64,000 nucleotides of DNA, taken from NCBI GenBank assembly GCA_015179125.1, contig WHVA01000240.1, positions 97,350-161,349 on the forward strand, written 5' to 3'. Numbering within the stretch: position 1 is the first letter of the stretch; every line of letters starts with the position of its first letter. Source of the stretch: Gautieria morchelliformis (lineage: Eukaryota; Basidiomycota; Agaricomycetes; Gomphales; Gomphaceae). Under the pieces are notes generated by a model. It was not told where the DNA came from, did not search any database, and worked only from the letters and a program-made list of their open reading frames with translations. The translations under genes were made by a program, and so were the position numbers. Shown one piece after another: positions 9,990 to 22,277 of the stretch.

Positions 9990-11711
9990 TCATCTACTTG
10001 AACGCTGTGGTCAGTCGAGATTCCAACGCCATGTCTTGCTTAACCAACAGGATTAGCATGGCTGCAGTGCTCGAACACTCGTCTGCGGCATGTCTCGACG
10101 TCGCTTCCTTGGCCGGCACACACATGGTTCCGGCTCCGTCCACGCACACCGCCTCCGAGTTCTTGCCGCTACTAAACCTCTCCAGACGCTATACGTGCTA
10201 CCTAAGCAGTCCATTACTTAGATGGCATCTGCGCCACAGCACTCTCAGTGGCCACATCTCACACAGGCGCACCCAGGAGGTAAGTCCTGTCACCGCCATG
10301 TCGCTCCTTCTATACCCGTCTATACCTCTGACGACGCCACCAGCTGCTACTGCTCTTCACGCTTCACCGCCTATCCTTCTACTCATCTCCACTGCTCAGC
10401 CCCATATTTGGAAAGATGATGAGTCGAGGTCGAGAGCAAGTGGACGCGCGTACAATATTGCTCTATAGCCACATGCTTGCGGATGCACAAGACCACACTT
10501 CGTTCTTGTATGATGTTGCCATACGGACACGCACAGCCAAGAACGCAGAATCGCTCCAGCATGGGGCTCTGGGTGTTCTTGTGCGCTTTTTTGCTTGCTG
10601 TGCTTATTTGCTATGATGTTCTTCACTGTGATTTAATATGTCTCTGGCGCCTTGCAGCGCCTCTCTGCTTTGGGTTTGCTCTGATGTCTCTTGCCTGATG
10701 ACATCTTCCATCGCAAGGAGGACTGCTTTTCTGTATTTCTTGCGTCCTCTTCCATCTTTTCATTTCTCCTCTCCTCCGGTGTCTAGTGGGTGCAGTAATA
10801 TCGTAGAAGTTACGCGCGTTCATTGGACCGTCTCCACACTTTTGTGAGTCACACATGTTTTATGGAACTCACATGCAACATCGTGCCTAGTGCCAAGGGT
10901 CATTCTCTCATTCCTTTTATTTTGTATCTTTCGCGTCGCCTCACAGTCCCTCACCCACTCATTCATTACTCACCTCGCCTCGCACATCCCTTCCTCTCCC
11001 TCACTTCGCGTCTCCTTCCCGACCATCTGGACGAGTACTGTATGTCTCGTAAAGGTAGCATATCAAGAGGATTTCATGCTGATCGAAATCTGCAGTCTAA
11101 TGGGTCGATTTGGGGCGGATCTCCTCACGAGCACACCAATCCACTTCTTGTGGCAGAGCAGTCGCATGTGCGCAATGTATTGATCGTCATCGCTCAATCC
11201 AGTCTCATATGCTCCTTGTTACACTAGTCGTGCTACCGGATACTTACTCTGACTACGTCTCCAGCGAGGCACGGGGCCTGGAGAGGAGCCAGGGATAACG
11301 CTGCTATGCACTCGCTACGTGCTCGATTCCGTTCCTTTCATGCAACCCTTTTCGTGAGGGGTGTCATCTGTGTTTTGTTTTTCTACATCTGTGCATTGTT
11401 TTAGCTTGGGTGCGCGGGCCTGCATGCCGCTGCTGCTAGTGTATCCCATCGTTTCCTGAATCACTTTCTTCCATCTACCCGCTAGATCTTGAACATTGAT
11501 TTCTTGCAGGCAATTCAATAGCACGGACTCACCCAGGCCAGACCCCGTCAGTGGCTAGTGTCTTCCCAACACATTTGTATAAGGAGTCCCCCACAACGAT
11601 GCACTCGCATTATCCAGCATTTCATGGTTTGAGCAGTAGCTATGAGTTATAGGACACAGGCCAAAAGATGACGGCTTCTTTGGGCCCTTCTGTATTGACC
11701 TCTCTCTTTCT

Positions 11712-12635
11712 CTCTCTCTGCCCGGGGTGTGAAACCAAACTAGCCAGTAGGATAGTTTCACTAGCTTGTGTCCTCCTCCAGTGTACATCATGAGCCGCCT
11801 TCCTTCGCTCACTCTCATGCACCATCGAACATCGATTGTCCACAGGCAATGCTAGTAGCTCATACTCATGCCCCGTCAATGGCTAGATCCTTCACACAGA
11901 AGAAGCGCTCTACCGCCTGGTTCGCCCCTTTCTTACCTCTGCTTTTGCCCTTATCTTCTTGTTCACGCTTCCCGATTACTTCGTGCACCCCTGATTCGAG
12001 TTCTTCGGCTCCCGCTCATCTCACACAGTCCCGCTCGGGCATCACGCCCGTCCACTGCGCCATTCTAGATAAGTCCCGGGCACCTGTGTAGCAGTTGCCA
12101 TCCCGCTGTCCCTAAAGCATTCTGCTCTTCTCGCATACCCCGGGAGCACTCGGTCAGATGCAGATGGTGCGCAGCCAGAGCACCAGACAAGCAATGCTAT
12201 CGCATGTACAATGCTTGGTCATGCGCAGATGACCAGGAAGGCACTAAGTATCGACTCCCCCATGCTGCTCTGCTAGACGTCCCGGTCAAGAACCTGTATG
12301 ATATCTCTGGCAGGTTTGATTTTCCTGTTATTCTCTATCGTATTCGTTCTCCAATCCTCTTTTGACTCGTCTATCTTTTTATAAACGTAGCTAGAGCTCA
12401 CTGCTGCCTTTAGGTTGCCAACATGCTTATCCCTAATTGCATGGATCATGAAACTGTGACATTGCAGCTCACAAGTTCAAAATGACGTCCATATATGGGG
12501 GGCAATAGTAAGGCCAGTGATCCGATTAAATTCTGGAAGAATACATAGAACACCTTGTGAGAGACTAAAAAAGGATGAACCCATGAATAATTCTAATAAT
12601 AAATAATGGCCGTGAAAGCAGGCCGAACAGAATGA
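11712..12635. repeat. array block A, unit 2
   Basis: Second copy of block A, shorter than in unit 1 because only one of the two internal tandem duplicates is present. It starts GTGAAACCAAACTAGCC just after a TC-microsatellite (about 11698-11725) and ends with the TTTTTATAAACG stretch near 12375. Confidence 0.65.
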
Positions 12636-13837
12636 CTACAGGGCCAAGCCCTAATCGCTACCCTTCGTTTCTTGTCCAATATCCAATACCCTATCGCCGG
12701 AGACCAAACTCGGCATCGAAGACCTCTCCATGCGCGTTGTATGCTCTTTGTGTGCCTGACGACCTTCTGCGCCAGAAAATCAAAGTATTAAGAATGGGGT
12801 TGAACCTTTTCCAAAACATCAAGGCGTTACGAAATTCCTGACATAGCAGTTCCAGCGACGGAATTGCTACGACAATAATATAGGACTCACCTTGCTCGTG
12901 CCAAAGATCAGAAAAGCGGCGAGAGGGGCTATGGCAGTTGGAGCTCGTGAGTATTAGCACGGTCACCATAGCACAACGACGGCAAAAACGCACTTCCGGC
13001 TTGCACCATGTCGACCCACGGTCCATAAAGGGCACCGATTCCCACAGTTGTTATATATGTTCTTTCCCGGTGGCAAGTCCGTATGTAGCCGAGCAGATAT
13101 CCATGCAGATGATCAGATTCAGGACGCGAGAAGCATCAGCATATGGGAAAAGTGAACATACACAGCGACCACAGCGCGATATACGCAAAAAATGATGACG
13201 CGCAAGACCACAGAGATTGAGACTTGATGTCCGTTTTCTCCAGCCCGTCGGAAAAACCGCCAATGACGGTATAGAATGCGGATGATGCAGACTTTGAGAA
13301 CGATCAGCCAAGTTTCACAGCGAGAATCCACTTACCATCAAGGATGAGAGTAGCGATCAAGATAGCGATCAATAGTGTGTACTGGCAGACAAAACTGGAG
13401 ATATGGTCAACTGTCTTGCTTGCATAGTGTATATGATAGGAAGTGCTCACAAAATGATACCCAGAGCGAAAACACAATAAAAGCTCGCCTGCCCGATCCC
13501 AGCCTGGAACTCAAATGACTTATGGTCAGAGAAGACATTGCCATATAAGAAATGACATGTTTACTGGAGAAGCACGGAGAGCCGCTTGAATATTGGCGAG
13601 AAGCGGCAACGAGAACGCCAGTAAAGACAAGTAAGGCGCTGACAGAAGCTGTTGTGGTTAAGAAAGGTCCCATAAAAACCCATTTCGGATGAGCCAAATG
13701 AGGTCTACCGTAGCTCTCGTCCATCGAATTTGTCCAGGGGTGAGAGGCCCGTGGATGGCAGCTCTGATATCCAACCACAGCTATGTATGTCTGAATTGTG
13801 TACTAGCAATGACGATAAAATAACACAGCTACCTGAA
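12636..13837 (-). pseudogene. 7TM receptor-like gene, array copy 2, 5' half lost
   Basis: Only the downstream half survives, from the exon reading CALIVQ-type sequence to the stop. At 13838, directly after CTACCTGAAC, the homology switches to gypsy-1 gag sequence, so the signal peptide, ectodomain and first helices are missing. Exon 8 is best preserved here and reads as an open frame including YHFVSTSYHIHYASK and ILIATLILD. Exon 9 carries the extra T in the sixth helix also seen in copies 4 and 5 (CACTTTTCCCAT instead of CTCTTTCCCAT), which shifts the frame. The C-terminal exon ends FDAEFGLRR after a frame change. Confidence 0.7.
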
Positions 13838-15472
13838 CGGGGCAGGCTGTTGTATGCCCTGACGGGCCCCGGGCCCGGATCAGGCTCGGGATCAGGAGCA
13901 TTTTGTGCTCTCGGTTCCGGGGGCGTTTTGTGCCTGGTGTCCCCGGTCAGTCCCGCATTGCGGATCCGCAGCCTGCTGTTGTAGGCTGCGCACGCCTGCC
14001 ATGCGTCCTGTACGGCTCGCATGAGCTGCTCGTCGGGCAGCTGAGCGGTGTGGCTGTGGGCCACTGTTTCTTCAGCGTTCTTCGCTAGTAGCTCGAGTGC
14101 CCGCATGTGGCGACGCGTGGCTGCAGCTTCTTTACGCTGCCAGTGTGCGACTTCGAGCTCTAAGCTCTCAGTCATCGTTTCAGAGTCAGGCTCTGAGGTG
14201 ACCTGATCCCTAACGATCTGTTGGAGCATCTTACGGCTGTCCGTTGGGGCAGCCGGTTGCTCTTGAGGTTCGTTCCCGAACCTTACGTCCTGTTCGACCG
14301 GGACGGCTGGCGGCGGCATTCGCTGCTTGTCCCACTCCTTTCAGCACGGGTCTTCCACGTTGTGACTGTGTTCGTTGGCTGCGGACTGTCACGAGCTCAG
14401 ACAAGTTGTGTCGCGTTCCCCACGTGGGCGGAGGGCTTTCTGGACGTCCTCCAGTATGGCTGCATCTTGCGGCCTGATCTCCTCCGCCTGGTGGAGTTCC
14501 TTGCCAATTGCCATTAGGGTGGCAGTGGCATTGTCAAGCTGCGATGCCAGCTGATCGTGCTTGTGGCGCGTCAGCGTGCTTCGGTGCAGCGCAGCCTGCA
14601 CCTGTTTGTTCAGGGCCTCTGCCGTCTCACGGTCGATGGTGTGAGCCCTCGAGCTCTTGCGACTGGAGCTCGAGCATTCTGAGTCCTGACCATCGTCTGG
14701 GGCTCGTCTTTTTTGCCGTCATCCTCCTTCAGGGACGATCGTCGTTGCTCTACTTCGTGAGCGTCGGTTCAAGTCGTGGCTGTGTGCCCACCTCGACGTT
14801 GTTGCTCTACCGTCTGACGACGGTGAGACTTCTCTGCCCTTTCCTTTGTCTCTGGGCAGAGAGGAATGGGGGGGCGGCGCCGGCTCATTGCCCAGCGTCG
14901 TCTCTTCCTCGGCCATGCTCAACGAGACGTGGTTGGGGTTTTCCTCGCCCTCTACTGGGGGGATGAGGGCGGTGAGATCTACGATCTCTCCGTCTTCTAT
15001 CGTCCTGGACTCTTGGTCCAGGGTAGCGTCAGCCGTCGTGTCACTGGGCTGCGCCTGGGGCGTGGACCTTGAGCTCGTCGCTCGTGTCCATCTTTGACTG
15101 CATGGAATCATCATGCTCGCAGCCGACAGTAGAGGGTCTACTGGAGGGTCTCAACGATGTTTAGTCGTCGACGCAGTGATCTTTTTCAAGATTGCTTCGA
15201 ATCCACTATAGGTTGGTCACGTGGCGATCAACCGCAGGATAGTTCAAAAAGGTGTAAAGGATGGGATGTCAATCTTAGAACCTTGTATCACAAGGGCACT
15301 ACAGAACTTGACCAATGAGTGGTATTCTGAATGCTACGTAGTGACAGGTAATAGTAAGATGCGATGGGGACCGCTGGCTGGTTCCCACGCATAAACTATA
15401 CAGTGGGTCCCTAAGGGGCCCACTGGGATTATGTAATAACTATTGTACATGTAGATACATAGGTTATTTACA
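13838..15472 (-). mobile_element. gypsy-1 fragment (5' LTR plus partial gag)
   Basis: Minus-strand copy of the 5' part of gypsy-1. It has an LTR at 15253-15472 and gag pieces at 14719-15114 (starting MMIPCSQRWTRATSS), 14389-14601 and 13838-14319, close to the gag of the larger element at 49850-51108. It stops in gag at the peptide AYNSLPR, where receptor copy 2 begins. Frame changes separate the pieces. The gag encodes the particle structural protein; this fragment cannot transpose itself. Confidence 0.8.
15253..15472 (-). repeat. gypsy-1 LTR, 220 bp
   Basis: In element orientation it begins TGTAAATAACC and ends CCTTTACA, giving matched TG...CA termini. It matches 42279-42491 over its length, including the GC-rich GGGCCCCTTAGGGACCC palindrome-like stretch. 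On the right it runs directly into copia integrase sequence (TGGGTCATGGTGC), so it was inserted in that copia element. The other target-site copy is lost. Confidence 0.85.
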
Positions 15473-18223
15473 TGGGTCATGGTGCTGGATCAGCACTGGG
15501 CTAAACCTGATCCAAAAGCAGAGGAGCACATGTTCGTTGGAATAGCTGAGCATGCAAAGGCTTGGAAATCTTATAATAGAGCCTCAAAACATGTTCAGAT
15601 ATCAAGAAACATTACATTTGATGGAAATGACAACAAAATCTATCCTCTTCTGGACAACGACAATGACAATGATGGCACGGCACCACTCAAGGGGAGCAGT
15701 CACCACATGAGCATGTGCCGGAACCGATCCCATCTACCCCACAGACATCATCACCCCAGTCAATGCCTGTTCCTGATCCACCTGAACAAGCACCAGCTTC
15801 ACAGATCCGACAGAGCATGTGTATTACCCAAAGGCCCAATTACCAGAAGCTGACGACTCAGGCTGTACCGAGCAGGCTTATGTAACATGAGAAATCGTCA
15901 CCGAGCCTGAGAATTACAGGGCAGCGGTATCACGTGATGACATGCCAATCTGGGAAAAAGCAATGGAAGTTGAAATAGACCAACATAAGACACTCAGAAT
16001 GTGGGAGCAGACAGAATTGTCACCCAGGCGAGTCACCATCGGCTGTCGATGGGTATATGCTGCTAAAACACAGTCAGATGGACAATTTGACAAAGCCAAA
16101 GCAGGGGCTGTAGCTCAAGGGTTCACACAGATGCCAGGGATGGATTATTATGAGATATCATCACCTGTGGTCAAATTCAACTCCCTACATGTTTTACTAG
16201 CCATCGCAAACACACTCGATTGGGAGATCAAGATGATGGACATCAAAGGCGCTTATCTCAATTTGACTATAGAAGAGGAAATCTATCTGTGCCAGCCCAA
16301 TGGTTTTGATGATGGATCTGGACGTGTTCTAAGAATACACAGGGCACTCTATGGACTCAAACAATCAGGGAGGGCTTGGCACCAGCGCTTATGTGGATTA
16401 CTACTCGGTCTTGGCTTTCATCAAAGTACAGCCAATGGATGCATCTATATCAGACAAGATAAGAAATCAATTGAAGTCATATCAGTATATGTGGATGACT
16501 TCAGCTTATTTTCTGATTCCAAGGAAGGGATGATTAAGCTCATGGGGGAGCTTCATGAAAAATTCCCTATGACAGATTTACGACAATTTTGGGAATTAGG
16601 ATTGAGAGGAATAAAGAGAAGGGAACACTAACTATGTCTCAAGGACATTACATCGATGTCATACTCGATCAATTCAACATGGTGTCATGACCCATCTATT
16701 TCCCTTACCCCGCTGTCTCTCTGCCCCCTCTCATCGTTCCTCCTGCATCTTCACATGAGTTCACCATACCCTCCGACCACTCCTTCCCTATGTTCGCTCC
16801 ATTCGCCCTTCACCACATTCGCCCTTCGCCACATTCGCCGAACGACCATTCGCTACTCACATCATTCACCAGCAGGCACGCCATCAAACACAATCGACAC
16901 CCTTTACCCAGTGGGATGGTTCATCACTGGCCCCATCATCTTCTGGAGCCAACCCCTCTAGGAGTTCATATGGCTGGGGTGCATTTGCGTCACGTCCTAC
17001 CCGTAGGTCATGTGGGATCAACCCAGCAGATGAAGAGTCCATGCAGGGTGGTGTATACGCAGGTCCCAAGGTGTGTTTTCATACATAGGTGCCTTCGCCC
17101 CCTTTCCTCTCCGTCATTTCATGTTTGCACCCCTCTTCCATTCTATTGTATGCTTATTTCATCTATTTGTATCATGACTGCGCACCCCTATCCAACCCTG
17201 ACTCATGACAGCCTCTTTCCTATTCTCTGTTACCATACGAGCATTCAATATAAGTAGTTTACATTCGCATGTATATTCTCCAGTTCAATTATCATACATC
17301 CATCTTGTGCAAAACTTGACCTCGCTGTGACTATCGTCTTGAGCCTTCTCCTGTAGATTTCTACTTCAACCAGAGGAAGACTTAGGCATCACTGGTGAGT
17401 TTTCATACTTCATCTTCGTTACCTTAGCCTTCGAACTATTTTCTATGCTGTCGGCGAAAGGCTCCGAAGGAGCGCCTTTGCCGGCGAAAGGATTGTTGCT
17501 ACTTAGATAACCTTTCCGTGACACCTTGCACGTTACATCGGCAAGTGCCATGGGCTATTTCGCCACGACTGTAGATAGGGCAAGCCCCGATCGGGCAGTC
17601 CACTTATCTTCTGAACATTTATTGGTTCACCCTCTTTTCCGAACAGCATACTTATTCGCACAAGTTATTCGGGCATTCGCTGTGTTCACTAATACACAAT
17701 ATTAACGCCTAAAAACCAATCTTGACACATGGCAACAGCACATTCCATATCTACACCCCTACACAAGATGAGCAAACTCGTTGCACCCATAGACTCGACA
17801 GGCACAACCACCAAAGTACCTTACGCCAAGGCGATCGGCTCACTGATGTATGTGGCACTCAGTACACAGCCAATCTGGCTTTTACTGTACAATATCTTAG
17901 CCAATTCACTACTACTTACTGAGCCAAGCATTGGATGGCAATCAAACACGTACTCAGGTACCTCAAGGGATCACATGACAACAGAATAACTTTCAACCGA
18001 GACACCAGTCTCAAGCTCGAAATATTCATCAACTCAGACTATGCCAATAGAACCAATGTGCTATCTATTAGTGGTTATGTGGCTATACTAGGAGGGGGAG
18101 CTATTTCATGGAGCTCAAAGAAACAGCAAACAATTGCATTATCTACCACAGAAGCTGAATACATGGCACTTACCGAAGGCACAAAACAACTGATTTTGTT
18201 AGGCGCTTCATTGAGGAGCTCGA
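15473..18223 (+). mobile_element. copia-1 element, integrase C-term to RNase H part
   Basis: Ty1/copia pol on the plus strand. The integrase C-terminal piece is at 15481-15853 (KAEEHMFVGIAEHAKAW). Reverse transcriptase is at 15942-16682, with GAYLNLTIEEEIY and the catalytic YVDD at 16488-16499. The RNase H region is at 17733-18223 (LSTTEAEYMALTEGTKQ). The solo LTR 16683-17727 interrupts it, and the frame resumes after one copy of the CATGG duplication. The 5' LTR, gag and most of integrase are missing, replaced by the gypsy-1 fragment. At 18223 the coding sequence stops inside IEELE and continues seamlessly at 25679. A few frameshifts and stops are visible. Confidence 0.8.
16683..17727. mobile_element. 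solo LTR, 1045 bp, perfect CATGG target duplication
   Basis: It begins TGTCATGACCC and ends AATCTTGACA, so the termini are TGTCA...TGACA. CATGG occurs immediately on both sides (16678-16682 and 17728-17732). It splits the copia reverse transcriptase/RNase H frame, which rejoins when the element and one duplication are removed. It contains a TATA-like CAATATAAGTAG near 17250 and a palindrome around GCTCCGAAGGAGC at about 17460. No internal coding domain is seen; a relic left by LTR-LTR recombination is the simplest reading. Confidence 0.85.
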
Positions 18224-18580
18224 TGCAGCTCTGCTAGACATCCCCGTCAAGAACTTCTATGGTATCCCTGCCAGGTTGGATTTTCCTGTAATTCTCTAGC
18301 GTATTCGTTCTCCAATCCTCTTTTGACTCGTTCTTTTGAATCGTCTATCTTTTTATAAACGTAGCTAGAGCTCACTGCTTCCTTTAGATTGCCAACATGC
18401 TTACCGCAAATTGCATGTGTCATGAAACCGTGACATTGCAGCTCACAAGTTCACAATGACATTCATATATGTGGGGCAATAAGGAAGAATACATAGAACA
18501 CGCGAGAGACTGAAAAAGGATGAACCAATGAATAATCCTAATAATAAATAATGGCCGTGAAAGCAAGCCGAAAAGAAAGA

Positions 18581-20773
18581 CTACAGGGCCAAGCCCTCAT
18601 CGGTACCCTTCATTTCTTGCCTAATATCCAATACGCTGTCGCCTGAGACCACACTCTCGGAATCGAAGACCTCTCCATGCGCGTTGTATACTCTTTGTGT
18701 GCCTGCCGACCTTCTGCGCCGGCACATCAAAGTATTGAGAATGGGGTTGAACCTTTTCCAAAACATCAAGGCGTCAAGAGATTCCTGACATAGGAGTTCC
18801 AGCGATGGAATTGTTACAACAATAATATAGGACTCACCTTGCTCGTTCCAAAGATAAGAAAAGCAACTAGAGGGGCTATGACAATTGAGCTCGCGAGTAT
18901 TAGTACGGTCGCCACAGCACGATGACGGCTAAAACGCACTTCCGCCTTGCAGCATGTCGATCCACGCTTCATTAAGGCCATCTCCCAAAACGGCGACAAG
19001 GATAGTTGCCAAATATGCTCTTTCCCGGTGGCAAGTCCGTATATAGCCGAGCAGATATCCATGTAGATGATCAGATTCAGGACGCAAGAAGCACCAGCAT
19101 ATGGGAAAGAGAACATACACAGTGACCACAACACGATATACGCAAAAAATAGTAACCCGAAAGACCACAGAGAGTGAGACTTGAAGCCCGTTTCCTCCAG
19201 TCCGTCGAAAAAACCGCCAATGACGGTACAGAACGCGGATGATGCAGACTTTGAGATCGATCAGCGAAGTTTGACAGCGAGAATCCACTTACCATCAAAG
19301 GTGAGGGTAGCAATCAAGATGGCGAGCAATACCACGGACTGGCCCAAAAGCCTGGGAGGTGGTCGACTGTCTCGCTTGCATAGTGTACATGATAGAAAGC
19401 GCTTACAAAGTGGCATTACCCCGAGTTAAAGAACAATAAAAACTCGTCTGCAGGACCCCAGGCTGAAAGAAAAATATTTTGTAGAGGGAAGGGATTTCAG
19501 AGAAGACGTTGCCATATAAGAACTGAGATGTTTACTGGAGCATCACCGAGAGGCCGTAACGAGACAACCGACAACGAGAACGCCAGTAAAGACAAGTAAG
19601 GTGCCGACAGAAGCTGTTGTGGTTAAGAAATGTGCCATAAAAACCCATTGCGGATGAGGACAAATGAGATCTACCGTAGCTCTCGCCCATCGAATATGTC
19701 CAGGGGTGAGAGGCCCATGGATGGCAGCTCTGATATCCAACCACAGCTATGTATGTCTGAATTGTGTACTCGCAATGACGATAAAATAACACAGCTACCT
19801 GAACAATCAATGCGCACATAGCAGTATCTGCCATCACCAGAGCTCCGGAGACCAGTGTTGCCTGCGCCAAGCACTCCCGGTCGGAGTGAATGAATGGGAG
19901 AGGAGTGGAAGTTAGGCTGGCTGGGCCCAAACGGTATAGTCTGCCGTCGCCCGTGGTACAGCGCTACGACCCGAAATGCGACCATTCTGGACTCACCCGA
20001 TAGAGAAAGTTACGCTGGAAAATATCCACGTGAAACAAAAATTAAGAAATATAAGATTCCGTGGCGCCGTTTTGGGAAAGATGGAGAAAAGGAGGAGGAT
20101 GGGAAGTCCAATGTGGCCGCCGATTATCTGTAGCGCAAGGTATATGGCCTGCTGTTGCCTCAGCTCTGTAAAAGACCCAAACTAAGCAGACGAAGAGGGC
20201 AGTAAGTGTAATCAATGAATTTCACATACCTTCATCTTGTCGATTCAGGCTGTCCAGGAAAGTCGAGGCATTCGGTGTGAGCAGGAGTTGTACGTTGTCA
20301 GCACTGTGTCCATCAAAATGGCACAAGGCTGTTTGGGCTAGTACAGCTACATGTCAGATGCTTCTGCAGAGTGACCATTTGTGACCGACGAACCGTTCAG
20401 ATCATGTTGGACCTGTGCCACCCACCCCGAGTCATCTGCGACAGAATTCCTGCATAACGATTCAATTGCAACACCTTGGATTTCAGTGTTTGAGCAGCAG
20501 CCATGAATTCCAAGACAATTAAGGTCGAAGGATGACGACTCGGATGGGCACTTCATTGATGGCTCGTACTTCAGTTGAGCTTCCACAGCGAGTAAATGGT
20601 TCACCTGTAACACCATCGTTCCGTTGGGAAGAGGGGCAGACAATGGAATGTAATTTCTACTGGCTGAACGCAGACATGAGTTCTCTGTGCAAGGTCTCGA
20701 CTTGAGTATTGCACTTACTGCTTGAACATGTGGCAGCAGAGATGAAGAGTAGAATCACAGCAGTCACGAGCAT
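18581..20773 (-). CDS. 7TM receptor-like protein, array copy 3
   Basis: Same 11-exon plan as copy 1. It starts MLVTAVILLFISAATC (signal peptide) and its ectodomain exon reads MSAPLPNGTMVLQVNHLLAVE with the Cys cluster CLGIHGCCSNTEIQG. Exon 9 is open through RVTIFCVYRVVVTVYVLFPICW to WIDMLQGGS, as in copy 1. In exon 8, however, I see a TAA after FNSG and a later frame change (PGFWASPW), so it is probably inactive. The C-terminal exon ends TDEGLAL at 18581. Its upstream TATA box is lost. Sequence divergence from the other copies is spread over exons and introns alike. Confidence 0.6.
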
Positions 20774-21345
20774 TGTCGCGAGCACGGAGAGAAAAATTCA
20801 AGTAGACGAATGAGTAATGATTGACTGCGCCTGACCTGCAGACGGTTCTGTTAACTACGAGTGGAATGATCAATTACCCCAATGAAGGTCAGTGGCTGTG
20901 TTTACACATCAGTTTGGCTAAGTGATTTGAGATGGTTACAAGTTACCGGCAGGCCCGAGACGTGACGCGTGATGCTTCATACTAGAAAGAACTTCCCACC
21001 ACAGAAGCTGCCAGATCAGTTGATCAATATATGGACAGGCAGGACAGCTGCAAAGTTGCAGCGGCACACCACATAAGGGAATAGGATATGGGCCAAATGG
21101 GGAAATATACCGAGGCAATATTCTTACATTGAAGATCACACGAAGCTAGAAGTCCGGGTACAAATTTGAGCCCCATCACGTGTAGTGTTCTGCAAAGCCC
21201 GACTCGGCTCATGCCGGCTCGGGGTCACAAAATTCAGAGCCGAGCTTTGAGAGCCGGCTCGGGCTCGGCTTGGGCTTGGCGTGAGTGGGCCCATCGTTTG
21301 AGGGGATGCAATGCCAAATTAAAATTCTACATACTTTGAAGTAAC
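20774..21345. repeat. stub of block C followed by GGCTCGG-rich stretch
   Basis: Block C homology runs from the gene start to about 21181, where CCCATCACGTG is followed by unrelated sequence. From about 21195 to 21300 the plus strand is dense in GCTCGG/GCCGAG words (ACTCGGCTC, GCCGGCTCGG, GAGCCGAGC, GCTCGGGCTCGGCT). No gene is seen. Confidence 0.5.
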
Positions 21346-21348
21346 TAG

Positions 21349-22277
21349 TTGTATTCTACATACTCATCAGAGCTCTTGGACCCATACCACCACCACCACC
21401 ACCCTTTTTCCCATGGTCCAGAAAGGCCTGCTCTGCCTTTCAGATGCGTGAAAAGGCCCAAGAAAGCTAAGTCCCTCTTATCGCCCTTCACTAAAAACCC
21501 CCCACGCTCGCACACGCGAGAAATGCCCGCCAACCCAAGAATCCCTGCCGGATCACAACCGCAGGGAACGATGACTTTAGCGACCAACCAAGTCATCCCG
21601 CAAAACAGGCCCTCCCGTTCATCCACACCCTCTCTGACACCCTTGGCTGACCCAGGAGACCCAGCGTTCATTCTGAGGGACAGGGGTATGAGCGAGGACA
21701 ACAAGACCGACATATCTGCTTTAGCCGCCGCCCTTAAATCCTTCGGAGACTTCAAGCGCGGCAACACCTGGAACGTCGGTAAGGAGGGTGCCACGCAACT
21801 TGTCGCCATCACCAGGCTTCTACGCGAGGCCTCCCTTCTTTACGGCACCAACAGGCTTGCGACAAACAACGACCTGCAGAAGGTGATCGCTGACATCAAG
21901 GAGGCTATCTCCACCGGTCTCGCAAGTTCCCCCGCCATCTCTTATGCTGCTGCAGCGAAAAAGGGTCTGGGAGGCACCACCAGCCAGGCTGCCTCACCGA
22001 GGCAAAAGATGCTGGCAGAGTTTCAAGAGAAGCAGGTCTTTCTCTCAATGAAGAACATTTCAAGAGACGCCCCCCTCCTCAAGTGGGAACCTGCAATAGT
22101 AACAAGGTATTGCAATGATATTATTGCTAACTTCTTCAAACAGAACCCGGGTATGACACCCCCAGCGGCCCAGTCCATCAGGGGCATATCCAAGTCTGCG
22201 GCTGAGAACATCACACTCATGTTCAAGACCGCTGAAGATGCAGCCAAAGCCAGGGCCCATGCTGACAAGTGGGTGAG
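21349..22277 (+). pseudogene. non-LTR retrotransposon (LINE, probably Tad1-like) ORF1, truncated
   Basis: An open frame starting at 21349, or more likely at the ATG near 21523 (MPANPRIPAGSQ), runs without stop to 22277, where the gypsy-3 LTR begins within AHADKWVS. It has a disordered Pro/Ser-rich N-terminus, then GDPAFILRDRGMSEDN, NTWNVGKEGATQLVAITRLL, a Lys/Ala segment and a C-terminal region ending MFKTAEDAAKARAHADKW. I recognise this arrangement from ORF1 proteins of basidiomycete LINEs, which bind RNA. No reverse transcriptase ORF2 remains. It is recent enough to be stop-free over more than 300 codons. Confidence 0.5.

Larger units (their letters stand above)
9166..11700. repeat. array block C, unit 1
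   Basis: This block lies on the 5' side of the receptor gene and recurs at 29435-31496 and 35968-38063, and as a stub at 20774-21181. It contains a conserved plus-strand segment starting near 10222 (MASAPQHSQWPHLTQAHPG) followed by GTAAGT and, about 125 bp on, CTCAG before an open stretch ending VRFFACCAYLL. That peptide is similar in units 1, 4 and 5, but phases do not join cleanly, so I do not call a gene. Its right end (about 11540-11690, minus strand) is a remnant of a second receptor ectodomain. The 9578-9989 MITE is inserted in this copy only. Confidence 0.6.

Noticed and set aside
11698..11725. Polypyrimidine TC run as a promoter element
   Set aside because: A simple microsatellite at the unit 1/2 junction, not present at other unit junctions.
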